From Pseudomonas akapageensis (GTDB taxonomy: Bacteria > Pseudomonadota > Gammaproteobacteria > Pseudomonadales > Pseudomonadaceae): DNA of 64,000 bases. Both the position numbers and the translations under genes were made by a program. The notes under the pieces are model-generated. The model saw only the letters and a list, made by a program, of their open reading frames with translations. It was not told where the DNA came from and did not search any database. Shown here one piece after another: positions 17,015 to 25,536 of the stretch; positions within the stretch are counted from its first letter, which is position 1, and each line of letters opens with the position of its first letter. Location: assembly GCF_011355085.1 (NCBI RefSeq), contig NZ_VXCP01000022.1, positions 62,001 to 126,000 of the forward strand. Reading direction: 5' to 3'.

Positions 17015-17239
17015 ATGCGAAGAGAAATTGGTTACTGGGATCGTGAGGGCAGGGAGCTTTTCTATTACCTGGAGTTCGATGCAGAGACGGCGGAGTTTTT
17101 CATCACCTGCGAGCACAAGCCGCGCGATGGCGAGGGAAGCGTCAGGTCGGTGCCGCTACACGAGGCCCGCGGCGAGCGCTACTACAACGATGCGTTGCTG
17201 ATTATCAAAGAGGAGCTGTTCAAGGATTACAGCATCTGA
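17015..17239 (+). CDS. Small hypothetical protein
   Basis: 74 residues, soluble, rich in aromatic and acidic residues (FYYLEFDAETAEFFITCEHK). Ends with a helix DALLIIKEELFKDYS. No family recognised. Convergent with the lipoprotein gene 19 bp downstream. Confidence 0.6.
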   Translation: MRREIGYWDREGRELFYYLEFDAETAEFFITCEHKPRDGEGSVRSVPLHEARGERYYNDALLIIKEELFKDYSI

Positions 17240-17258
17240 GCGTGTGTCTGAAAGCGAG

Positions 17259-17603
17259 CTATTGCTTGTGAGCTATTTCGATGCTTCCCTCATCGTTCTG
17301 CCGAACAATGGTGTAGGGCAAAAGCAATGTGTCCAATGCAGCTGAAGCTATCGAATCGATGACCGGCCAATACACGTTTTGCACAGTTCCATAGTTATCG
17401 GAATCGGCAGGTGGTGCATGGAGTATGCAGAAGTCATACATGACGCCACTATAGACCCGCGGGACCGTGCCGCAGTAGCTACTGGACTTGGCGAGATTGC
17501 GGCTGGTAACCGAGTCATCCCTGAATACCGTGTTGATTGTCCCGCAGCCCGTCACAACCAGGGTCAACATCGCTAAAACTGCAGGTTTCATAAGTTTGTC
17601 CAT
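17259..17603 (-). CDS. YceK/YidQ family lipoprotein
   Basis: 114 residues from ATG 17603 (other in-frame starts at 17609 and 17591 are possible; none has a strong ribosome site). Lipoprotein signal with lipobox VVTGC-G. The mature protein has the family pattern: TINTVF, then YSGVMYDFCIL, and near the C-terminus ALDTLLLPYTIVRQN. YceK-type lipoproteins are small outer-membrane-linked proteins of unknown function. Not in an operon with its neighbours. Confidence 0.8.
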   Translation of the reverse strand: MDKLMKPAVLAMLTLVVTGCGTINTVFRDDSVTSRNLAKSSSYCGTVPRVYSGVMYDFCILHAPPADSDNYGTVQNVYWPVIDSIASAALDTLLLPYTIVRQNDEGSIEIAHKQ

Positions 17604-17735
17604 GAGCAAGCGGCAAGGCGGGGCATTGTTGCCATCAAGTGTATTGGCCTCGGTTGCCGGCAGCCAGTCGGACGGGGCTGATACTCAAGTAGGACCGCTC
17701 AGGGGCAAGGTCGACCCTTGCCCCATTATCGCCTC

Positions 17736-18680
17736 TCAGTTGAACGCCTTGGCAAACGACGTATCGATCACCGCTTTGGTATCGAATGCCTTGGGCAGCG
17801 CGCCGGTCTCCAGCAGAAAATCAGCGGTGCCCTGGTAATCCGCCGCAGCGCTGGCGTCGACCGGGCCCACGGTCATGTCGGCCTGGCCGATCCAGTGCCG
17901 AGAAACTGCCTGGTCCAGGCCGGATTTCCTGGCCCACAGATCGGCGTAGGCCTCCTTGTTCGCCTGAACCCAGGTGCGGGCCTTTTGCAGACGTCCGAGG
18001 AAGTCGGCGATGGCGGCGCGTTTTGGCTCGATCGAGTTGGCATTGGCGGCGATGCTGGAGAGTCCGGGCATCAGGTTGCGAGCGGTCAGGATCGGCCGTG
18101 CACCGGAAAAGACTTGTTGCTGGGAGATGTAGGGTTCCCATACCGGGAAGGCATCGATGCTTCCTTGTGGCAGCGCTGTGGCGGCGTCGACGGGCATCAG
18201 TTTGACGAATTCGACGTAGTCTTTGGGCAGGCCGGCTTTTTCCAGCGCGCGCAGGGTCAGCTGCTGGCTCCAGGCACCCGGCCAATAGGCGACTTTCTTG
18301 CCCTTGAGATCCTGGATGGTCTTGGCTGGTGAGTCCTTGGGCACCAGCAGGGCGATGGTGTCGGGGTTCTGCCGCGAAATGCCAATCAGCTTGACCGGTG
18401 CGCCCTTGGCGGCGAGGAAGATAAATCCCGAATCCCCCAAAAAGCCCAGGTCCAGGGCACCGGCTTGCAGCCCTTCGGCGACCGGTGCGGCAGATTGAAA
18501 GTGCTTCCAGTCCACCTTGTACGGCGCCCCTTGCAGGACGCCCGAGGCTTCTACCGATGCTCGCACGTTGTAGTAGTTCTGGTCGCCGACAACCAGGGTG
18601 ACGGGTTCGCTGGCGTGGCTCAACGGGGTTGCCAGTGCCAGGCTGGCCAGGCTGTTGCGGATCAGGCGGATCAGGTTCAT
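17736..18680 (-). CDS. Periplasmic substrate-binding protein, sulfonate/nitrate type
   Basis: 314 residues from ATG 18680 (MNLIRLIRNSLASLALATPL), a signal peptide ending LSHA-SEP. A long upstream extension in frame has no ribosome site. Motifs of the SsuA/TauA group: LQAGALDLGFLGDSGF, SPAKTIQDLKGKKVAYWPG, GSIDAFPVWEPYISQQ. It should capture an alkyl sulfonate, taurine-like or related anion for an ABC importer. No permease or ATPase gene is adjacent, so it must share a transporter encoded elsewhere or act otherwise. Confidence 0.85.
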   Translation of the reverse strand: MNLIRLIRNSLASLALATPLSHASEPVTLVVGDQNYYNVRASVEASGVLQGAPYKVDWKHFQSAAPVAEGLQAGALDLGFLGDSGFIFLAAKGAPVKLIGISRQNPDTIALLVPKDSPAKTIQDLKGKKVAYWPGAWSQQLTLRALEKAGLPKDYVEFVKLMPVDAATALPQGSIDAFPVWEPYISQQQVFSGARPILTARNLMPGLSSIAANANSIEPKRAAIADFLGRLQKARTWVQANKEAYADLWARKSGLDQAVSRHWIGQADMTVGPVDASAAADYQGTADFLLETGALPKAFDTKAVIDTSFAKAFN

Positions 18681-18872
18681 TGCAGTCCCTCGGAATAAAA
18701 GCGTTTGCTTGTCTATCCAGGGAATTGCACGGCGCATGCCAACGCGGTTTGCCCCGTAAATGGCGGGCTGGCGGGGTGGTTGCGCTGTTGCCGCAGCGCA
18801 GAACTGTTCGCCCGGCAACAGTTGATCAGCACAACGACCGCGTCCGCACAGTCGTGCAGCGCGGTTTCTTAC

Positions 18873-19469
18873 TCATTTTTTGGGCGCGGAAGCCGAGTCG
18901 ATGATTTGCTTGACCATTGCGCCATGCCCGGCCTGGTCGTCGACACGGGAAACGACCTGGACCACCGCCATGCGCTTGCCCGAACCTGCGAGGAACGTGG
19001 TGTTCAGGGTTTTGCCGCCACCCATGCTCGACAGGCTGTCGATCTGACGCACGCCAAGCCCCTTGAAAGTCAGCCGGGTTTCGCTTTCTTGCTTGAAGTC
19101 AGGCAGGGCCGCGCTTTGCTGGTCGATGAAACCGGTCACGGCGCCATCGAGGAAGGCATCGTCATTGTCGCCCGCCACATGGTCGCCGGAAAGCGGGTGT
19201 TCGGCGACGATCACCACGCGCTTTTGCGCCTGGTTGACGTACAAGGTCCCTTCAGCGCTGGCGTTGTTGTCTTCCCCGGGCGGCATTGCGCTGGCGACAT
19301 ACCCGCTGGGCAGGCTGAAGGTGAGTTTTCCGCCCAGAAGGGAGACCTTCACTGCCGTTGCCGTTGCCGGTTTGGGGGCGGCCTTGCTGGCTGCCTGAAC
19401 GGTCATGCCACCCAGGAGTGTGGTCACTGCCAGGGCCCAGGCCAGGGCGTGTTTGCTGAAAAGTGTCAT
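18873..19469 (-). CDS. Exported protein of unknown function
   Basis: 198 residues with a signal peptide (MTLFSKHALAWALAVTTLLG, cleavage near VQA-ASK). The mature part has the look of DcrB/PsbP-like beta-rich domains (LTFSLPSGYVASAMPPGEDN; FKGLGVRQIDSLSSMGGGKT), but this is a weak resemblance. Its start is 4 bp after the stop of the PhoD-type gene and its ribosome site (CAGGAG) lies inside that gene's last codons, so the two are co-translated from one mRNA. Confidence 0.7.
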   Translation of the reverse strand: MTLFSKHALAWALAVTTLLGGMTVQAASKAAPKPATATAVKVSLLGGKLTFSLPSGYVASAMPPGEDNNASAEGTLYVNQAQKRVVIVAEHPLSGDHVAGDNDDAFLDGAVTGFIDQQSAALPDFKQESETRLTFKGLGVRQIDSLSSMGGGKTLNTTFLAGSGKRMAVVQVVSRVDDQAGHGAMVKQIIDSASAPKK

Positions 19470-19473
19470 GGGG

Positions 19474-21450
19474 TTACTCCTGGATCACGGGGCGAGTCAC
19501 GGATTGAGTGGCGGCATCGCGGTCGTCGATGAACTCCGTGGGTGGCGAACCGTCGGCGTTGAGCTGGAAGATGCGTTCCGGTTGGCCTTTTTCATTGAAG
19601 AACACCTGGCCGATGCCTGCACTGTTCCAGAGGCGCTCACCGGCGTTGCTGTGCTGGGGAATGCGGGGCTTGACCTCCAGGCGCCGGCGTTTGGTCAGCC
19701 AGTTGAGCGGGGAAGCGGGTGCGTAGAGCCAGCGGTTGAGACGGTCGAGCCAGGCGAGCAGGCGTCTGGGGAATTCGTTTTTCACGCCACTGCTGGTGAT
19801 CTGCCAGACCTTGGGGCCGCCGCGACGATGGCGGATCAGCACCTCGTACACGAACGAGTAGTGCACGTCGCCGGAGAGAATCACGTAATTTCCGGGCGTA
19901 CGCGAATGGGTGAATATGTTGAGCATGACCTGGGCCGCGCCACGATGGGCCATCCAGTTTTCTGCATCGACCATCAGCGGGTGGCCCAGGCGGCTGAACA
20001 CCGATTGAATGGTTTCGATCAGCTTGACGCCGAAGACCGGTGCCGGTGAAACGATGATCGCCGAGGGGTGATCGAGCAACGCCTGCTGGAATTCGCTGAG
20101 CGCTTCCCAGTCCAGCAGCCCCGATGGCCGCTTGAGGTTGCGCTCGCTGCGCCAGCGTCGGGTGCGGGTATCGAGCACCACGAGGGCGGGTGTGGTCGGC
20201 AATACGTATTGCCAGTCGTGGAAACGTCGCAGGTCTTCGATCAGGTTGTCCTGAACGACGCTGTCCAGGTGGCGGCTGCCGGGCTGCGTCATATCGAGGG
20301 TTTTGGCCAATGGCCCGGCGAACGCATCGGGGTTGTTGCCCCAGCCCTGGCAGAGCATATAGGCGATCAACGCATTGCCGATGATGCGTCGGGAGAAGGG
20401 ATGGCCGTAGGCGGTTTCTTCCCATTGCGCCGAGAGGTTCCAGTCGTCGGTGACATCATGGTCATCGAATATCATCAGGCTCGGCAAGTGGGCCATGGCT
20501 CGCGCGGCGCCACCCAGGCCGGTCTTGAACGCATCGATACGGATTTGCTCGAGCTGGTAGCGTTCACGCGGCTGCGCATCGAGTGCCGGCATCTGCGGGT
20601 CGATCAGGGTCCAGGGCGTCGGCGACCAGACCAACAGGTACATCGCCATGACCTCGGCCAGGGTGACCAGATGGTTGTCGGCATTGCTGCTGGTGAAAAT
20701 CGGTTTCTCCACGCCGCCGAAAAAGCGCTCGCGCAAGGATTGGTTGGCCTGTGTCGCCGGCAACAGGTCGGCGCGGTGGTAATAACTGGCAGGGTGCTGG
20801 TAAAGCGCTGCGCTGTCATCGACCACGGCGCCCGCAAGCCGTTCATGGCACAGGCCCAGCCGCTCGATCAGGGCATGTATCGCCCGCAACATGGGGCCGG
20901 CGACATCGTCGGTGTACACCTGATCGCCGCTCATCATCAACAAGGCCGGGCGTTGTTGCGGCGCGTGGTCCTGTGCCAGCAGGCGGTCCACGCACAACAA
21001 CCCCTCCGGGGCCGGGTAATGGGGCTTGCGACAGGAACCATGGAGTATCTGGTCGATGCGCGAGCGCAGGACGAAGTTGGGCTGACGTGCGCCGTCGTAC
21101 AACAGGTGGGGTGCCCATTGGGCGATGCCTTGGGGAGTGCTACCGTCCGCCTCGATCAGCAGGTCGTAGTCAATCTGCACATCGCAGGGCAGTGGGATTT
21201 CCAGCGGCAGATCGATCAGGTGCACAAAGGCATGACGGCCGATGGGAATGATTTGGCAGTGTTTGTCTGCAAGCGGGTAGTCGAAGCGTCGTTCGCCAGC
21301 CCCCGGAGCAGTAAACGCCAGGCGCAGGGTGAGTGTCAGCGCTTGGGAGCCGACCAGCCACAGCAGTAATCGGTTGGGTTCCAGGCGGCGCAGCAGCGGG
21401 CCGACGAGCACTGCAGGCAAATCGGCCGGCCTTGGAAGAGGCAAGGGCAT
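19474..21450 (-). CDS. PhoD-like metallophosphatase (alkaline phosphatase D family)
   Basis: About 658 residues from ATG 21450 (MPLPLPRPADLPAVLVG); an earlier start at 21501 is possible. The family blocks are present: MMSGDQVYTDDVAG, MIFDDHDVTDDWNL and VILSGDVHYSFVYEVL, which carry the metal ligands. There is no clear Tat or Sec signal peptide, unlike Bacillus PhoD, so this belongs to the cytoplasmic PhoD-like group found in pseudomonads whose substrate is unknown. It heads a two-gene unit with the exported protein at 18873-19469. Confidence 0.85.
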   Translation of the reverse strand: MPLPLPRPADLPAVLVGPLLRRLEPNRLLLWLVGSQALTLTLRLAFTAPGAGERRFDYPLADKHCQIIPIGRHAFVHLIDLPLEIPLPCDVQIDYDLLIEADGSTPQGIAQWAPHLLYDGARQPNFVLRSRIDQILHGSCRKPHYPAPEGLLCVDRLLAQDHAPQQRPALLMMSGDQVYTDDVAGPMLRAIHALIERLGLCHERLAGAVVDDSAALYQHPASYYHRADLLPATQANQSLRERFFGGVEKPIFTSSNADNHLVTLAEVMAMYLLVWSPTPWTLIDPQMPALDAQPRERYQLEQIRIDAFKTGLGGAARAMAHLPSLMIFDDHDVTDDWNLSAQWEETAYGHPFSRRIIGNALIAYMLCQGWGNNPDAFAGPLAKTLDMTQPGSRHLDSVVQDNLIEDLRRFHDWQYVLPTTPALVVLDTRTRRWRSERNLKRPSGLLDWEALSEFQQALLDHPSAIIVSPAPVFGVKLIETIQSVFSRLGHPLMVDAENWMAHRGAAQVMLNIFTHSRTPGNYVILSGDVHYSFVYEVLIRHRRGGPKVWQITSSGVKNEFPRRLLAWLDRLNRWLYAPASPLNWLTKRRRLEVKPRIPQHSNAGERLWNSAGIGQVFFNEKGQPERIFQLNADGSPPTEFIDDRDAATQSVTRPVIQE

Positions 21451-21533
21451 CAGGGGACGAACTCTGCGATAACAAGCGATCAAGGATACCGCAGCAAGCA
21501 CGGGTTAGTCGGCTTGTAACCCTTTGGAACAAT

Positions 21534-22388
21534 TCAGAAACCGAGCATCGGGGCCAGTGTACCCAGCAATGAGACCGCCGCAACGGCGCCCATGCCCAGC
21601 ACCCATTCGCAGGTCACGCTGGTACGCAATACGCCCAGGCGCCCGGATCGGCTGATCAGCCGGTTGAGCAGCGCCAGCATCAGCATCGCAATGACCAGGC
21701 TCACCTTGATCAGCAGGATAAAGGCAAACCCGGAAAACAACGGGGTCGGCCAGAACGAGCCGCTGAGCGCCCGGACATTGATCAGCCCGGTGACGATGAT
21801 GCCGGCGACCAGGCAATATCCGATGCTGCTGAATCTACCCAGCACCGCTCGGATATCCTGAGACGCCGGCGGCACCAACAGCAGCGACAGCAGCATCAGA
21901 CCACCCAGCCAGGTGGCGACGCACAGCAGGTGAATCGCCTGATTGAGGATCAACAGTTGCCCGGCGATGCCATCGAACATGGCTCCGTGGCCGACGGGTG
22001 CCAGGGTGGCCAACAGCAGGCCGCCCAGTACAACCTGCAAGAGGCCTGTATCGCGGTGCACGAGCAAGCTGATCAACAGCAACAGGTTGAAGCCCAGGTG
22101 CCAGCGCCAGACCTGGCCGAAAAACGTATCGCCGAGCACCAGGCGCAGGGTCTCCCCATCAAGGGCGCCTTGCCAGGTGCCGGTCATGTTGGCGCTGGTG
22201 AGCATCAGCCAGGCCACGCCACTGGCCAGGGCCAGGAGCGCAAACAGCCGCAGCAGCCAGTCGAGTGTCCGATTCCTTGTCAGCAGCGGTCCGGCGCCCA
22301 GGAGAAACGGCCTGAGCAGGCAGGCCCCGAACATCAGCAACACCAGCGAAAAGTGCAGGAAACGGCAAAACACGATGGCGCTCTGCAT
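21534..22388 (-). CDS. copD: Copper resistance/uptake membrane protein CopD
   Basis: 284 residues with about eight membrane segments and the CopD/PcoD pattern, including His in the first helix (FCRFLHFSLVLLMFG), GHGAMF and QAIHLLCVATWLGGL. CopD moves copper from periplasm to cytoplasm with CopC. It lies 4 bp downstream of copC on the same strand, a tight operon. The fusion-type or YebZ-type naming is also used for this family. Confidence 0.9.
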   Translation of the reverse strand: MQSAIVFCRFLHFSLVLLMFGACLLRPFLLGAGPLLTRNRTLDWLLRLFALLALASGVAWLMLTSANMTGTWQGALDGETLRLVLGDTFFGQVWRWHLGFNLLLLISLLVHRDTGLLQVVLGGLLLATLAPVGHGAMFDGIAGQLLILNQAIHLLCVATWLGGLMLLSLLLVPPASQDIRAVLGRFSSIGYCLVAGIIVTGLINVRALSGSFWPTPLFSGFAFILLIKVSLVIAMLMLALLNRLISRSGRLGVLRTSVTCEWVLGMGAVAAVSLLGTLAPMLGF

Positions 22389-22392
22389 GGGC

Positions 22393-22767
22393 TCAGTTGC
22401 CTACCTTGAAGCTGTAGTGACCTTCGCTTTTGTGGGCGTCGACCGAGACGGCGTGCCATTGCACCGTGTACTCGCCTGCGGCAAGCGGCTTGGCAGGGGT
22501 GACCACGAGCACTTTTTTGTCGCTCGGATCGGTGGCAATGCTGTTCGGAACATCTTTGCCGCCCGCGTCTGTAAGGGTGACCTTCGTGAACTTGGCCTCG
22601 ATGCCTTCGGAGAACTCCAGCTTCAATTCCTGCGGTGCCGATACGGTGCTGTCCTGGGCCGGTGTCGTGCTCTTGAGGTGAGCGTGGGCGAAAACTGCGC
22701 TGCTGCCGGCAAAGGCGGCCAGCAGAACGACAGTGTTCACGGCTTTTCTGGCGAATCGAGTCAGCAT
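22393..22767 (-). CDS. copC: Periplasmic copper-binding protein CopC
   Basis: 124 residues from ATG 22767. Signal peptide cleaved after SSAVFA, leaving His as residue 1 of the mature protein (HAHLKSTTPAQ), which with the C-terminal SVDAHKSEGHYSF histidine forms the Cu(II) site. There is no Met-rich Cu(I) loop, so this is the Cu(II)-only type. It is directly upstream of copD; the TonB receptor gene lies 83 bp upstream on the same strand. Confidence 0.92.
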   Translation of the reverse strand: MLTRFARKAVNTVVLLAAFAGSSAVFAHAHLKSTTPAQDSTVSAPQELKLEFSEGIEAKFTKVTLTDAGGKDVPNSIATDPSDKKVLVVTPAKPLAAGEYTVQWHAVSVDAHKSEGHYSFKVGN

Positions 22768-22850
22768 GGGGTGGCTTCCCTGGTTGATAAGTGCGGCAGT
22801 CGTCAGGCGGATGTCGATGAGCTGATAGTAGCGGCTGGCGACGAATTTAA

Positions 22851-24887
22851 TCACATCCGCCACTCCAGGCCTGCAAACAGGCCACGGCCATCACCAGGCA
22901 GGAACTGGGCGCTGTCTTGCCCCTTGGCGTCGGCGATTACCTCGGTCGTTGCGACATAGGTCTTGTCGGAGAGGTTGCGGCCTTCTACGAAGAAGCCCAG
23001 GCCTGTCGCCGGCCGGTAGCCGCCTTTCAGACCCCAGATCGCATAACCGTCGGCATACAGGGTTTCAGCCTGGTCGACGTTGTAGTGGTTGGGCACCCAC
23101 TCGAAGGTCGGGCCGGCGTACCAGCCGTCCAGTTGCCACAGGGCCTCGCCCTTGATGAATTGACGCGGGACACCGGCCAGGCGGTTATCGCCGTAGACCT
23201 TGTCGTTATCGAAACGGAAGTCATTGAACAGGTACTGGCCGCGCAGCACGAACTGGTCGAAGGTCAGTGAACCGCCCAACTCGATGCCCTGGTGAATCGT
23301 GTGATCGGCATTCACTGTGCCCAATGGCTGGCCATTGCTGTCGTTGAGCACGAGCAGTTCGTCATGGATCTCGCTGCGGTATACCGCCAGGTCCAGGTCG
23401 AGGATATCCCGCGACCAGCGCATGCCGACCTCAAGGGTATTGGCCTTTTGCTCGTCGTTCTGGGTGACCACCTGACCGCCGGTGAGTTCGCTGAAGGTTG
23501 GCGGCTCCAGGCTCTGGCTCAGGTTGGCAAACAGCTGTACACCTTCGGCCAGATCATGGCGTACGCCGATCCGTCCGATGTAGCCCTGATAGGTGGCATT
23601 GAACGACTCATCCTGTGGCAGGCAGAACGCCGAGACGAAGGCGTTGCACTTGAGGCGATCGTCGACGTCGCGCTCCTGGTGCAGCCAGGCCCCACCACCG
23701 ATCAACGCCCAGCGTTCGGCCACCGGGATCTCCAGTTCGCCGAACGCATTGAGGTTGCGCGCGGTCTGGTGCAGCTCGTTGACCTTGCGTCCTTTTTGCC
23801 CCGACACGTTGATGTAGCGCGAGTCCCAGTTGCGTTCCTGGTTGGCTTCCAAGCCTGCGATCGAGCGCCAGCCTTGCGCGTTCTGCCACTTGTGCGCCAG
23901 ACGCGCACCGTAGTCTTCGCTATCGATATCCAGCACCTGGAAAATCGGGTGGAACAACGACTTCTCGCTGTAATAAGTGGACAGTTCCAGGCTGTGGCTA
24001 TCGTCCAGCTGCAAGGTGCTGATGTTGCCGATCCGGTTGAGGTTGAAGTCGCGCTGCTGGTCGCCCTTGATGCTGTCCGCCGAGGCCTGCCTGGGGTCGC
24101 TGCGCATCTGCGCCTTGGTCAGGTTGCCGGGCAGATCCGAGTCGGTTTCCACGTGGGTCAGGTAGAAGCGGGTCGCCAGACGCTCGTTGATCCGCCCGCC
24201 GAGGTTGGCGAAGTAGCGCTGGTTATCCTGCCTTGCGTGATCGCGGTAGCCGTCCTGATTGGAGTCGGAAATACTCAGGAACCCGTCTGCATCGCCGAAG
24301 TCCTGGGCGAAAGCGGCATAGCGGCGCTGATAGCCGAAGCTGCCGCCCTCGTAGCGCAGGTCTACCGGTGGTGCGGTCTCGCCGGTGGGCGTGACGAAGT
24401 TGATTGCACCGCCAAGGTTGGCCGCGCCGTAGCGCCAGGCATTGGCACCGCGCAGCACCTCGATGTGGTCGGTGGCCAGCGGTTCGATGGTCTGGAAGTC
24501 GAAGCTGCCGTCAGCCAGGTTGACCGGCGCACCATCCTGCATGAACAACAAGCCGCGCCCATGGAAGGTGCGTTGCAGGCCGGAGCCACGGATCGACAGG
24601 CGTGACTCTTCGGCCCCGAAACGTGGCTGGATGAAAACACCCGTGGCCAGGCCCAGTGCATCCTGCAGGGTACTGCTGCGCCCGGTCTTGTAGGTCTCGG
24701 CATCAATCACTTCGGCACCGCCAGGGATATGCGAGAAATCGGCGCGCTTCTCGCTGATGGTCGGGGCGGTCGGATCGGAGCGGTACTGGTCTTTGATCAG
24801 CGTTTCGCCGAGCTCAACATGCTCAGCGTGAGCAAAAGGGATCAGGCCCAGGCTCAAAGCCAGACTCAGCAAAGGAATATGGCGCAT
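22851..24887 (-). CDS. TonB-dependent outer-membrane receptor
   Basis: 678 residues: signal peptide (to FAHA-EHV), plug domain (GGAEVIDAETYKTGRSSTLQ; GRGLLFMQDGAPVNLADGSF; EVLRGANAWRYGAANLGGAI) and a 22-strand barrel ending in the Trp-Arg-Met terminus. It lacks the long N-terminal signalling extension. The genes around it (DUF2946, copC, copD) suggest a role in copper or copper-complex uptake, though receptors of this FecA-like group also take iron chelates. The substrate is therefore inferred only from context. Confidence 0.9.
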   Translation of the reverse strand: MRHIPLLSLALSLGLIPFAHAEHVELGETLIKDQYRSDPTAPTISEKRADFSHIPGGAEVIDAETYKTGRSSTLQDALGLATGVFIQPRFGAEESRLSIRGSGLQRTFHGRGLLFMQDGAPVNLADGSFDFQTIEPLATDHIEVLRGANAWRYGAANLGGAINFVTPTGETAPPVDLRYEGGSFGYQRRYAAFAQDFGDADGFLSISDSNQDGYRDHARQDNQRYFANLGGRINERLATRFYLTHVETDSDLPGNLTKAQMRSDPRQASADSIKGDQQRDFNLNRIGNISTLQLDDSHSLELSTYYSEKSLFHPIFQVLDIDSEDYGARLAHKWQNAQGWRSIAGLEANQERNWDSRYINVSGQKGRKVNELHQTARNLNAFGELEIPVAERWALIGGGAWLHQERDVDDRLKCNAFVSAFCLPQDESFNATYQGYIGRIGVRHDLAEGVQLFANLSQSLEPPTFSELTGGQVVTQNDEQKANTLEVGMRWSRDILDLDLAVYRSEIHDELLVLNDSNGQPLGTVNADHTIHQGIELGGSLTFDQFVLRGQYLFNDFRFDNDKVYGDNRLAGVPRQFIKGEALWQLDGWYAGPTFEWVPNHYNVDQAETLYADGYAIWGLKGGYRPATGLGFFVEGRNLSDKTYVATTEVIADAKGQDSAQFLPGDGRGLFAGLEWRM

Positions 24888-25029
24888 CGTGCGCTCCTTG
24901 TTTCAAATTTTCAGGCGTTCGAAATGGCAGCCGGAGTCTTTTCAGGCCGGGCAGGCACAGCTGCACCATTCAGACAGGCACGTGCGGGTGCCTGCAGCGA
25001 AGGTGCAGGTGTGAGTGCGGCGAACGAAC

Positions 25030-25404
25030 CTAAGGAGCGGGGGGGTTGGCGGGGGGCCAGGTGAAGCGGGGAGAGGTAGTGGTGCGTTGGTCGGTACGGA
25101 CGAACGTCTTGCCAGCGGGGCGCATCAGCCAGGCGATGCACAGCAGTGCGGCGATGCTCAGGGTAAAGGTATTGCACAGAGGGCAGCCCATGTTGGGCAT
25201 CAGGCTTGGGTTTTTCGAATCACCTGGATCGCTGTCCAGCCCGGCTCCGGAACTATCGCCCAGCGAGCAAAACAGGCCACCGATGCCATTGAGTTGCAGA
25301 CCGCTTTGCTGGCCGTGATCGATGCTGCAGACCAATGCACTGAACAGGACGCAGGCGTAGAGCATCCAGGCGATCAGTGAACGGTGGCTGCGGACAACAT
25401 GCAT
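25030..25404 (-). CDS. DUF2946 family protein
   Basis: 124 residues from ATG 25404. An N-terminal hydrophobic helix (LIAWMLYACVLFSALVCSIDHG), a conserved H-G and CPLC pair (MPNMGCPLCNTFT) and a second helix (LSIAALLCIAWLM) followed by a short RT-rich tail are typical of DUF2946. This Cys/His-containing family is repeatedly found beside copper receptors and copC-type genes, and here it heads the TonB receptor, copC, copD series. A role in copper binding is inferred from this association. Confidence 0.85.
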   Translation of the reverse strand: MHVVRSHRSLIAWMLYACVLFSALVCSIDHGQQSGLQLNGIGGLFCSLGDSSGAGLDSDPGDSKNPSLMPNMGCPLCNTFTLSIAALLCIAWLMRPAGKTFVRTDQRTTTSPRFTWPPANPPAP

Positions 25405-25536
25405 GGGGTGGGCTCTGAGGTTGCAGGTCTCGTACAGCAACCCCGGCAGCAGAGTTCGGAGTCGCTGGAATCGACGCAAGCATAGCGTCATCGGGTGGCC
25501 CTTCGCCAGTTCCCCGATAACTTTATGCCTGAAGCC

